From Acinetobacter pragensis (GTDB lineage: Bacteria; Pseudomonadota; Gammaproteobacteria; Pseudomonadales; Moraxellaceae), in assembly GCF_001605895.1 (NCBI RefSeq), contig NZ_LUAW01000014.1:62001-126000 (forward strand): a stretch of 64,000 nt of DNA, given 5' to 3'. Position 1 is the first letter of the stretch; every line of letters starts with the position of its first letter. Below, one piece after another: positions 8,940-17,291 of the stretch. The notes under the pieces are model-generated. The model saw only the letters and a list, made by a program, of their open reading frames with translations, ran no database searches and was not told the DNA's origin. The position numbers and the translations under genes were made by a program.

Positions 8940-9814
8940 CAGCTGCGCATCAAATTACTTGGCGTGAACGTTTAGAGGCATATTATTATCTGTGCCGTTT
9001 TGATAAGCCCATTGGCACAGAATTGGTATTTTGGCCGACAATGTGGGCCTTATGGATTGCCAGCGCAGGGACACCAAGTTTTTCGATATTGATACCGATG
9101 ATTTTAGGCACTATCTTTATGCGTGCGGCAGGCTGCGCAATTAATGATTTCGCTGACCGTAAAGTAGATGGTGCAGTAGAAAGAACAAAGAACCGTCCTT
9201 TAGCGACTGGAATTATCAGCAGCAAAGAAGCTGTTTATGTTTTTTTGTTTTTGGTGGCTGCGAGCGCCAGCATGCTGTTTTTCTTACCGATTGAAACTTT
9301 TTATTGTTCATTCGGCGCTTTATTCTTAGCATTCATCTATCCTTTTATGAAGCGCTATACCCATTTGCCGCAAGTGGTTTTAGGCATGGCGTTTTCATGG
9401 GGCATTCCCATGTCATTTACGGCAATGGGTAAGCCATTGGATTGGACATGCTGGCTACTGTACTTTGGTAATTTGGCGTGGACCGTGGCGTATGATACGC
9501 AATATGCGATTACAGACCGTGAATATGATTTAAAAATCGGTGTGAAATCGACAGCGATTCTTTTCGGCAAATATGATATTGAAATTATTTCATTGCTGCA
9601 GGCCGTGAGTATTTTACTGATTGGCGGAGCGCTGTATTTAGAAAACCTGCTTATGCCGTTTGGTTTTTTAGCGCTGCTGGCTGTGGCCGCTGACTTTATT
9701 TATCAGTGGACAAAAACTAAGGATCGGGATCCGCAGCGCTGTTTTTGGGCATTCCGCCATAACCGCTGGGTGGGGCTTATTATTTTCATTGGCATCTTCT
9801 TTGCGGTGCTATGA
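8936..9814 (+). CDS. ubiA: 4-hydroxybenzoate octaprenyltransferase
   Basis: UbiA attaches the polyprenyl tail to 4-hydroxybenzoate in the inner membrane. The 292-residue protein has many hydrophobic segments, the first Asp-rich motif NDFADRKVDG, the RTKNRPLATG loop, and the second motif DTQYAITDREYD. Both Asp motifs bind Mg-diphosphate in this family. It is the second gene of a ubiC-ubiA operon and is closed by its own terminator. Confidence 0.96.
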   Translation: MTAAHQITWRERLEAYYYLCRFDKPIGTELVFWPTMWALWIASAGTPSFSILIPMILGTIFMRAAGCAINDFADRKVDGAVERTKNRPLATGIISSKEAVYVFLFLVAASASMLFFLPIETFYCSFGALFLAFIYPFMKRYTHLPQVVLGMAFSWGIPMSFTAMGKPLDWTCWLLYFGNLAWTVAYDTQYAITDREYDLKIGVKSTAILFGKYDIEIISLLQAVSILLIGGALYLENLLMPFGFLALLAVAADFIYQWTKTKDRDPQRCFWAFRHNRWVGLIIFIGIFFAVL

Positions 9815-9848
9815 AATATTTGGATAAACAATTGCTGAGGCACCTTAC

Positions 9849-9877
9849 AAAAAGCACTCAATGAGGGTGCTTTTTTT
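9849..9877 (+). terminator. ubiCA terminator
   Basis: AAAAAGCAC pairs with GTGCTTTTT across a short loop, followed by a T-run. It lies about 35 bases past the ubiA stop. Confidence 0.85.
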
Positions 9878-9939
9878 GTGCTTAATTTTATAGATCTCGT
9901 GATGAGATAACGGCGAATAACAAAAAAAGGAATTGAAAA

Positions 9940-11163
9940 ATGAATCAGATGCTTAAAAAAAAATTATTGGCGGCTGTATGTTCTTCAGCTCTATTTTTAA
10001 CGGCGTGCGGCGGTGGAGATGATGGAGACTGGAGTTTTGGATCTTCAAATGTAAAAGCCTATGCGGTTGATGCGGACGTTTCTGCAATTGCTGCTAAACA
10101 TGAAATATTGACTTATAAAATGCAAAGTGTTGCAGGAAAAGATATTGATGCCACTACTTTAATTTTTATTCCAAAGGGTTCGGCACCTTCAGGAGGCTGG
10201 CCTGTGGTGGTGTGGGCGCACGGCACTACTGGCGCAGCTGATCAATGCGCGCCGTCGAAAAATGTTTTGGATGGTTCCGAAAAGGATTTGGTTAAAGCCT
10301 TACTGGCCAAAGGCTATGCCGTGGTCGCACCGGATTATGAAGGTTTAGGCAATACTTCTGCACCGCATCCGTATTTAAACTTAGAAAGCGCGGCGACTTC
10401 GATTCTTTCTGCCATTAAGGCGGCTAATGGTCAGTATGGAAGTTTATCTAAAGATTGGAGCGTCATTGGGTGGTCGCAGGGCGGTCATGCCGCATTAGCT
10501 GCGGCGCAATATCAAAAAGCGCTGCTGGGCTATAATTTTAAAGGTACGGTAGCCATTGCGCCGGCATCCTATTTGGCGGATACGTTGGATGAGGACCTGC
10601 AAACTGCGCAAACCAAAGCAGCTGCAGCCCTGTCCGCTAATGATGCTGCTGCATTCACTCAAGCTATCGGTATTGCTGCAACGGCATATACCTATGCCGC
10701 CATTGTCAGTTCGGGCATTAAAGCCGAAACGCCATCATTTCAATATGTGCAGTCTTTCCTGCCGGTAAAAGTTCCGATCGCAGAGTTGGCTGAAAGCATC
10801 TGTTCACCTGAGTTGGGGCAAAAATTCGGTGTTGATATTCAGCAATATATGAATACTGATTACACTAAATTTTTCACTTATACGGCGCTGCAGCCAAACT
10901 TTAAAGCAGATCCAGTAATTGCAAAGTATTTGACAGACAATACCCCAGGAACGGTCAAACTGGACAAGCCGGTCGTCATTTATCAGGGGGAGGCTGATAC
11001 AACGGTTCCAGTGAATATCACCACAGACTTGGCGGCCAATATGAGCGGATTGCAGACAGATGTTCAGTTGGTCACTTTTGCGGGAGAAACACATTCAACA
11101 GTTTTTGCTAATAATATTGATGCTTTAGTCAGTGATATTAATGATTTAATGACAGATAATTAG
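9940..11163 (+). CDS. Lipoprotein alpha/beta hydrolase (secretory-lipase-like)
   Basis: This 407-residue protein is predicted to be a lipoprotein: a short signal ends in the lipobox LTAC (Cys23) followed by a Gly/Asp-rich linker. The alpha/beta hydrolase core shows the oxyanion strand VVVWAHGTTG, the nucleophile elbow GWSQGG with Ser179, a GEADTTVP segment carrying the likely catalytic Asp, and a late ETHS His. The pattern resembles secretory (LIP) lipases/esterases. The substrate is unknown. It is a single-gene unit with its own terminator, and AAAAGGAA precedes the ATG. Confidence 0.85.
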   Translation: MNQMLKKKLLAAVCSSALFLTACGGGDDGDWSFGSSNVKAYAVDADVSAIAAKHEILTYKMQSVAGKDIDATTLIFIPKGSAPSGGWPVVVWAHGTTGAADQCAPSKNVLDGSEKDLVKALLAKGYAVVAPDYEGLGNTSAPHPYLNLESAATSILSAIKAANGQYGSLSKDWSVIGWSQGGHAALAAAQYQKALLGYNFKGTVAIAPASYLADTLDEDLQTAQTKAAAALSANDAAAFTQAIGIAATAYTYAAIVSSGIKAETPSFQYVQSFLPVKVPIAELAESICSPELGQKFGVDIQQYMNTDYTKFFTYTALQPNFKADPVIAKYLTDNTPGTVKLDKPVVIYQGEADTTVPVNITTDLAANMSGLQTDVQLVTFAGETHSTVFANNIDALVSDINDLMTDN

Positions 11164-11189
11164 CCAATTGGTGATTGTATATAATTGAT

Positions 11190-11215
11190 AAAAAAGGGGC
11201 TGCGGCTCCTTTTTT
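11190..11215. terminator. Bidirectional terminator between convergent genes
   Basis: AAAAAGG-GGC pairs with GC-CCTTTTT around a TGCG loop, lying between the lipoprotein hydrolase and the convergent LysR gene. Confidence 0.75.
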
Positions 11216-11255
11216 ATATTCGCTGATTTATTTGAAAACCGTTTTCTAGGCTGAT

Positions 11256-12137
11256 TTAATGCAGCGCAGCGCTTTTTAATTCATGACAAATCAGCTGCAG
11301 CGCTTGGTGGTTCGAATTTTTTCTAAAACTGGCATACAGATGCAGCGGAGCAATTTCAAAATCAGTTTCAATCACCTGCACATGATCACTTAAAAATTTC
11401 AGCAGATATTCAGGTGCAAAACTGTAGCCTATGCCCATATTGATTAAATTGATGTGCTGCATCACATTGGTAACCCAATGCATTTGGCGGTGCGGAATAT
11501 GTTCTAAGGGCAGAATCTGATGAATATTTTCATAAAATACGGGGGATGCGCTTTGCTCGCACATAATGATGCTTTGCTTGCTTAAATAATTTCGTGTAAC
11601 CGTATGGTTGCTGCTATACAGCTTTTTCGATGCGACTAAATAGATTTTTTCAGTCATCAGCTGAATATTTTCATAATCATCATGCTGGACAGCATAGCGC
11701 GTAAAGCTGATATCCAGTTCAGATTTTTTCAGTTTATGAATCTGTTCCAGACAGGTGAGGCTCTGAATGTGAATGCTGATATTGGGGATTTGCTTTTTTA
11801 GCTTTTCCAAAATCAGCGGCATGATTTTTAATTCAGCGACATTTAAAAACCCGATATGTATTTGATTGTTTTTTTGATGGGCAACTTGCTGAGCCGCTGC
11901 AGCGGCCAGTTTTGAGCTTTCTATGGCATTTAAAGCATGTTCTAGAAAAGCCTGTCCTTCATCAGTGAGCTTGATTTGTTTGCTGGTGCGGTCAAACAGC
12001 AGGACGCCGACTTCAGCTTCTAAATCTTTAATCTGCTGGCTCAGCGAGGGCTGCGCCGTAAACAGCTTTTCTGCCGCTTTAGTGAAACTGCCGTGTTCTG
12101 CAACGGCTGCAAAATATTTTAAATGACGAAGTTCCAT
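11256..12137 (-). CDS. LysR-family transcriptional regulator
   Basis: This 293-residue regulator has an N-terminal winged HTH (residues 1-60, MELRHLKYFAAVAEHGSFTK, QPSLSQQI) and a C-terminal periplasmic-binding-like effector domain. It is divergent from the TfdB-like flavin hydroxylase gene with about 220 bases between them, the usual arrangement for a LysR activator of an aromatic catabolic gene. The effector is unknown; a phenolic substrate or product is an inference. The sequence is of the BenM/CatM/HcaR type but I cannot give a symbol. Confidence 0.92.
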   Translation of the reverse strand: MELRHLKYFAAVAEHGSFTKAAEKLFTAQPSLSQQIKDLEAEVGVLLFDRTSKQIKLTDEGQAFLEHALNAIESSKLAAAAAQQVAHQKNNQIHIGFLNVAELKIMPLILEKLKKQIPNISIHIQSLTCLEQIHKLKKSELDISFTRYAVQHDDYENIQLMTEKIYLVASKKLYSSNHTVTRNYLSKQSIIMCEQSASPVFYENIHQILPLEHIPHRQMHWVTNVMQHINLINMGIGYSFAPEYLLKFLSDHVQVIETDFEIAPLHLYASFRKNSNHQALQLICHELKSAALH

Positions 12138-12358
12138 AGAGCATGACCGCGGGCTGTAAGAAAAATGAGCGTGTAAAGCAAAGCAGGCTTGGAGATGGCT
12201 GCAAACTTGAATAATTATGCGGCAATGCAGATGAAAAAAATATGCAACTATCGTTTAAACATCTAGATGTGTTGCCTGCACACAAACTTTCCTAGACTGC
12301 TGTCAGCACCATTGGATAGATGGCCAAGCTTTTCAGTCATTTAAAGGCGGAGTTTTAT

Positions 12359-14101
12359 ATGCCGAAGCAATACGATACGGATGTTTTAATTGTCGGGACA
12401 GGGCCAGCAGGTTCAACTTTAGGGCTGGCGCTGGCATCTTATGGCATAAAGGTGCAGCTGTTTACGCAGTTTAATTGGCTGGCCAACAGCCCGCGCGCGC
12501 ATATTACCAACCAGCGCGCCATGGAAGTGCTGCGGGATTTAGGTGTTGAAGAGCAAGTCAAAGCAATTGCGACGCCTTGGGAAGCCATGGGTGAAAGCCT
12601 CATTACGACAAGTCTAGTTGGGGAAGAAATTGCCCGCATGAGCGCATGGGGCACGGGTGATGAACGCCATGGCGATTATGTCAAAGGCAGCCCTTGTCCT
12701 TTGGTGGATTTGATTCAGCCGAAAATGGAAGCGCTGCTGGTTAAAAATGCAGGAGAACGCGGGGCAATCTATCACTTTAATACAGAATATTTGTCTCATG
12801 TTCAAGATGAGCATGGCGTAACCGCAACATTCATGAACCGAATTACTCAGCAGGAATTCAGTCTGCGCGCTAAATATTTAGTCGGTATGGATGGCGCGCG
12901 CTCTAAAATTGCAGAAGAATTAGATTTGCCCTTAGAAGGCGTGATGTCCCGTGCAGGCACAGTCTATGTCACCTTCAATGCAGACCTTTCAGAATATGTG
13001 AAGCATCGTCCTGCTATTCTGCAATGGATTGTAAATCCTGAAGCGGGCTTTGGCGACATTGGCATGGGCTTGCTGCGCGCCATCAGTCCATGGAATGAAT
13101 GGATCATGGGGTGGGGCTTTGACATTGAACAAGGTGAGCCGCAAGTCTCTGAAGCGCAAGTCCGCGCACGCTTGAATGCTTTTGTTGGCGCAGAAGTTGC
13201 CGATGTTGAAATTGACAAGGTTTCATATTGGTATGTCAATCAAACTTGGGCCACCCATTATTCAGTAGGCCGAGTATTCTGCGGCGGTGATGCGGTACAC
13301 CGTCATCCGCCATCCAGCGGTTTAGGTTCAAATACCTGCATGCAGGATGCTTTTAATTTGGCATGGAAGCTGGCTTATGCCATCAAAGGCTGGGCCAAAG
13401 AAAATCTGCTGGAATCCTACACGGCAGAACGCGCGCCAGTTGGAAAACAGATAGTGCAGCGTGCGAACCAGTCGCGCTTTGACTATAAATATTTAAAAGA
13501 TGTATTTGGTTTTGATGACGGCATTAAAACTCAGGCGCAGATGCTGGAACGGATTTTTGCCGCTACGGATGAAGGGGCAGAAATCCGTGAGCAGCTGTTT
13601 AAGGCGCTTGAAATTAAGCATTATGAGTTTAATGCGCAAGGCACAGAGCTGAATCAGCGCTATGCATCCAATGCTGTCATTGCTGAAGCGGGTGAAGAAG
13701 CCTTTTTAAAGGATCCGCAATTGTACTTGCAAGCCACAACCCGTCCAGGCGCAAAAGTACCGCATACGTGGGTGATTGATGCCAAAGGGCAAAAACACTC
13801 AACCTTAGACATTACTGGCAAGGGCCGCTTTACCTTGCTGACCGGTTTATCGGGTACAGGCTGGAAAGTAGCAGCTACAGATTTGGACTTACCATATATG
13901 GATGTGGTACAGATTGGCTCACGCCAATTCCGAGATGTTTATGGCACATGGAATCTGAAGTCTGAAGTGCATGAAGCTGGCGCAGTGCTGGTGCGGCCAG
14001 ACGGTTATGTGGCATGGCGGATGGCTGAAAAGCCAAGTGCAGATTTTGATTACCAGCAGGCTTTAAGGCAGGTTCTTGCTCATCTCCAGCTGAATATTTA
14101 G
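12359..14101 (+). CDS. TfdB-like FAD-dependent phenol hydroxylase
   Basis: This 580-residue single-component flavoprotein monooxygenase has an N-terminal Rossmann FAD site (VGTGPAGSTLG near residue 13), a PRAHITNQRAMEVLRDLG stretch nearly diagnostic of 2,4-dichlorophenol 6-monooxygenase (TfdB), a GDAVHRHPPSSGLGSNT second FAD motif, and a C-terminal thioredoxin-like dimerisation domain. It should ortho-hydroxylate a phenol to a catechol using NAD(P)H and O2; the true substrate is not shown. The ATG at 12359 has GGCGGAG six bases upstream and is preferred to the frame start 13 codons earlier. It stands alone, without ring-cleavage genes beside it. Confidence 0.88.
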   Translation: MPKQYDTDVLIVGTGPAGSTLGLALASYGIKVQLFTQFNWLANSPRAHITNQRAMEVLRDLGVEEQVKAIATPWEAMGESLITTSLVGEEIARMSAWGTGDERHGDYVKGSPCPLVDLIQPKMEALLVKNAGERGAIYHFNTEYLSHVQDEHGVTATFMNRITQQEFSLRAKYLVGMDGARSKIAEELDLPLEGVMSRAGTVYVTFNADLSEYVKHRPAILQWIVNPEAGFGDIGMGLLRAISPWNEWIMGWGFDIEQGEPQVSEAQVRARLNAFVGAEVADVEIDKVSYWYVNQTWATHYSVGRVFCGGDAVHRHPPSSGLGSNTCMQDAFNLAWKLAYAIKGWAKENLLESYTAERAPVGKQIVQRANQSRFDYKYLKDVFGFDDGIKTQAQMLERIFAATDEGAEIREQLFKALEIKHYEFNAQGTELNQRYASNAVIAEAGEEAFLKDPQLYLQATTRPGAKVPHTWVIDAKGQKHSTLDITGKGRFTLLTGLSGTGWKVAATDLDLPYMDVVQIGSRQFRDVYGTWNLKSEVHEAGAVLVRPDGYVAWRMAEKPSADFDYQQALRQVLAHLQLNI

Positions 14102-14110
14102 CTCTAAATG

Positions 14111-14135
14111 AAAAAGCCAGTTTTTCTGGCTTTTT
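14111..14135 (+). terminator. Terminator after the phenol hydroxylase gene
   Basis: AAAAAGCCAG pairs with CTGGCTTTTT, ten bases after the stop codon. Confidence 0.85.
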
Positions 14136-14233
14136 CATTCGTGCAGGCGTGTAAAGTTAAAATAAAAAATGCCATGAATTTGTTATATTGGCTTCTGAAA
14201 TTCGTTAAGCACCAATTCAGCAGGTTAATTGAT

Positions 14234-14524
14234 ATGTCGCAGTCTGAGCCAAATGACGTTAAACCCGGTAAGAAGAAAGTCATTATTTTGATGGCGCTGG
14301 GTTTGCTGATACCTATTTTTCTGGTCAGCATGGCTATTTTAGCAGTCAATAGCGATACCAAAAATCAGGAAAAATATGCACAGCAGAAGGCGGATATATT
14401 GAAAAAAATTCAAGCGCGTGAAGCCGCAGAAAAATTAAAGGCCGAGCAGGAACTGCAAGGCGCGGCATCAGAAGCCAGCGATGCATCTGCAGCCAAAACT
14501 GACCCTGCAGCGGATTCGCAGTAA
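14234..14524 (+). CDS. Small single-pass membrane protein, unknown
   Basis: The 96-residue protein has a short polar N-terminus, one transmembrane segment (about residues 15-38), then a Lys/Gln/Glu-rich coiled-coil stretch and an Ala/Ser/Asp-rich tail, likely in the periplasm. A longer frame starts inside the preceding terminator, so I chose the internal ATG at 14234 (AGG site upstream). I do not recognise a family. Confidence 0.6.
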   Translation: MSQSEPNDVKPGKKKVIILMALGLLIPIFLVSMAILAVNSDTKNQEKYAQQKADILKKIQAREAAEKLKAEQELQGAASEASDASAAKTDPAADSQ

Positions 14525-15047
14525 AAGCTAGCGCTGAATTTTGGCTAGTGCAGTTTTAATTAGCGATGCATGCATAAAAGCCAGTATAAAAAGCCGATGC
14601 TGAATGCCTAGACTTTTTAGTGTTTGTACCAGCAAGGCAGCATCCATACAGAATGCGTGATGAGCTTAACGCAAATAAAGCACTGTAATTTTTTTACAGC
14701 TTTTCACGCATGGTTTTGAGGTGAAAATGGGGAAGATAAAAAAACAATGGGTTCATATTCAAATTCTGCAGAATTAAATGTGATACGTTTTTTTGTGTTT
14801 ATTAAAATTATTGTTTCTATTTTTGAAATTTTGTATAGTGCTGAATGAAATTAATAAATTTATTTTTTTTCATATTCTCAATGCGCTGAAATCATTAAGG
14901 AAGATGGTTTGTATTGAAAACGGCTAATGGATGATATGGCATTTTTGATGAATGGAATTGATCTAAAAATCATCCTTTTGGATGACTTCTAGATTGAAAG
15001 ACATCGTTAGAATGCAGTGTAATTCAATATATAAACAGGGAAGAGGC
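14525..15047. other. AT-rich intergenic stretch before the aldehyde dehydrogenase
   Basis: There is no convincing gene. It contains a GCGTGA/TCACGC inverted repeat (around 14655-14710) enclosing a CTGTAA/TTACAG hairpin, then very AT-rich DNA likely to hold the promoter of the next gene. The in-frame extension of that gene to 14982 lacks a ribosome site. Confidence 0.5.
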
Positions 15048-16457
15048 ATGCATATTCATTCAATTATTAACGGTCAGTCAGTCATGGGGCAGGCCTCCAG
15101 TTTCAGCGTCATTAATCCTGCAGATGAAAGCATCATTGCGGAAGTTTCTGCTGCATCTGCCGCGCAAGTTGATGAGGCGGTTCACGCTGCATCGGCAGCA
15201 TTCAAAAATTGGAAAAACGTATCTGATGATACGGTCAAACAGATTTTTGCGAAAATAGCTGCGGATATCCGTGCAGAAAAGAACAGCATTGCACAGCTCA
15301 TTACCCAAGAGCAGGGCAAAACCCTTGGCATGGCGCAGTTTGAAGTGGAAGCAGGCGCGAGCTGGATCGAATATTTATCTAGTCTGGAAATTCCTATTGA
15401 AACCCTTCAGGAGCCAAACGGTAAAATCATTAAAGTATATAACCGTCCGCTTGGTGTAGTGGCGTCAGTTACGCCGTGGAATTGGCCATTTATGATTGCG
15501 GTATGGCATATTTTTCCTGCGCTAAAAACCAAAAACTGTGTTGTAAATAAGCCATCAGAATATACCCCGCTCAGTACGATTAAGCTGGCCGAAATTATAA
15601 ACCGCCATATTCCTGCTGGTGTCTGCAGTCTTGTATTGGGGAAAGGGGATGTCGGTCAGGCGCTGACAGAGCATCCGGAAGTTGCGAAAGTGACCTTTAC
15701 CGGCTCGACACGGACAGGACAAAGCATTTTAGGTCACTCTGTCAGTTCGCTGAAAAGCGTAGTGCTGGAGCTGGGCGGCAATGATGCCGGTATTGTCTTA
15801 GAAGACGCCAATCTGGATACAGCTGCCGAAGGTATTTTTGCTTCTGCATTTTTGAATGCAGGACAGACCTGTGCTGCCTTAAAGCGTTTATATGTGCATG
15901 AGAGCATCTATGATGCCCTGACTGAAAAGCTGCTAAGAATTGCAGAGGCGCAAATTGTTGGAAATGGTGCAGATGCTGCGGTTACTTTTGGCCCTGTGCA
16001 GAATAAAATGCAGTATGACAAAGTAAAGGCATTGATTGCGGATGCTGTCGCGCAAGGCGGTAAAATTTTAACTGCTTCAAAAGCGATTCCTGAAAAAGGC
16101 TATTTTATAGCGCCAACATTGATTGCTGATGTCGCGGAAGGAATTGCGCTGGTAGATGATGAGCAGTTTGGTCCTGTATTGCCTATTGTTAAATTTTCTG
16201 CAATAGACGAAGTGCTGGAACGAACCAATAATACGCAATTTGGGTTGGGCGGTTCAGTTTGGAGCACAGATTTAGAACAAGCGCAGCAGATTGCCGCTCA
16301 AATGGAAGCAGGAACTGTATGGATCAACAGCCATTCAGATTTATCGCCCGCGGCTCCGTTTGGCGGCTGGAAACTGTCTGGTCTTGGCTATTCCTTTGGT
16401 TTAGACGGATTACTTTTGTTTACGCACAAACAGGCGGTACATATTACGGGCTCATGA
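15048..16457 (+). CDS. NAD(P)-dependent aldehyde dehydrogenase
   Basis: This 469-residue ALDH-superfamily enzyme oxidises an aldehyde to its acid. The SVTPWNWPF segment, the general base Glu in LELGGND and the nucleophile Cys in NAGQTCAALKR are present. The C-terminal PFGGWKLSGLG motif is normal. Two genes downstream is a copper amine oxidase, so the natural role may be oxidation of the aryl-acetaldehyde that enzyme forms; this is inference from context. The ATG at 15048 follows GGGAAGAGG and is preferred over a start 22 codons upstream. Confidence 0.9.
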   Translation: MHIHSIINGQSVMGQASSFSVINPADESIIAEVSAASAAQVDEAVHAASAAFKNWKNVSDDTVKQIFAKIAADIRAEKNSIAQLITQEQGKTLGMAQFEVEAGASWIEYLSSLEIPIETLQEPNGKIIKVYNRPLGVVASVTPWNWPFMIAVWHIFPALKTKNCVVNKPSEYTPLSTIKLAEIINRHIPAGVCSLVLGKGDVGQALTEHPEVAKVTFTGSTRTGQSILGHSVSSLKSVVLELGGNDAGIVLEDANLDTAAEGIFASAFLNAGQTCAALKRLYVHESIYDALTEKLLRIAEAQIVGNGADAAVTFGPVQNKMQYDKVKALIADAVAQGGKILTASKAIPEKGYFIAPTLIADVAEGIALVDDEQFGPVLPIVKFSAIDEVLERTNNTQFGLGGSVWSTDLEQAQQIAAQMEAGTVWINSHSDLSPAAPFGGWKLSGLGYSFGLDGLLLFTHKQAVHITGS

Positions 16458-16546
16458 TTTCTTTTATGGAGGCCTCTTACAGGATGTGAGAGGCTGAATT
16501 GGCTCATATATTGCTTATAAATTTCCTGTACGGATAGGTGGAAATT

Positions 16547-17209
16547 ATGCTGAATCATCAATTCTTAACTGAATTCAGTCAAAACTTTATAGAACAAGTG
16601 CAGCGGGTATTAAATATTGATGGGTATCTAACTTATTCTATTGATAATATTAATTCTGCATATAATTATCATGCATTTAATATTCATAAAACTTCGTTAG
16701 ATGAATATTTGAATCATAAAGTTGAATATGATCCTGTTTCATTTAAACGGTTTTATAATAAAAATAATAATATTGAACTGTTGAGCCAGCATCAATGTGA
16801 TGACACATATTTAGATTTTATGAACCGATGGAAAATTCAGGATACTGCAGAAATATTCTTCAGGAAAAGAAATGGAGATCCTATTTTGGGGCTCAGTATT
16901 ATCCGAGAAGATTCTCATCAGCCTTTTTCTATTCAGGATAAAAATATGCTGGAATCCTTTTACCAGCTGTCAAAAAAGTATTTTTACCATCATGCGGACA
17001 CCTTGGATAAAGCGGATATCGCGGCCTCATACAGTTTGACAAAAAAAGAAATTGCAGTGCTGGAGCAGCTGTTAAATGGCATTAATAACAGTGACATTGC
17101 AATGCATTTAAATTGCAGTTTAGCCACGATAAAAACGCATGTTCAGCATATTTATCAAAAAATAAATATAAATAACCGTCAGGAATTAATTTGTAAATTT
17201 TTAAGATAA
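16547..17209 (+). CDS. LuxR-type (GerE) transcriptional regulator
   Basis: This 220-residue regulator has a C-terminal LuxR/GerE HTH (about residues 160-220: LTKKEIAVLEQLLNG, SLATIKTHVQHIYQKI). The N-terminal 150 residues form a sensory domain shaped like autoinducer-binding LuxR proteins, but I cannot show the AHL-binding residues, and no luxI is in the window. AGGTGGA sits five bases before the ATG at 16547. The gene is more AT-rich than its neighbours. Its position between the aldehyde dehydrogenase and amine oxidase genes suggests it controls them; E. coli uses an AraC regulator (FeaR) for this job. Confidence 0.88.
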   Translation: MLNHQFLTEFSQNFIEQVQRVLNIDGYLTYSIDNINSAYNYHAFNIHKTSLDEYLNHKVEYDPVSFKRFYNKNNNIELLSQHQCDDTYLDFMNRWKIQDTAEIFFRKRNGDPILGLSIIREDSHQPFSIQDKNMLESFYQLSKKYFYHHADTLDKADIAASYSLTKKEIAVLEQLLNGINNSDIAMHLNCSLATIKTHVQHIYQKININNRQELICKFLR

Positions 17210-17233
17210 AAATCATCCTTTGGGAGGATTTTT
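17208..17233 (+). terminator. Terminator after the LuxR-type regulator
   Basis: AAAAATC-TCC pairs with GGA-GATTTTT across a short loop directly at the end of the regulator gene. Confidence 0.7.
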
Positions 17234-17291
17234 AAATAAAAAAAATCCTCTATTTTAAATCCATAGAGTTTATTTATTATGGATTTAGGGA

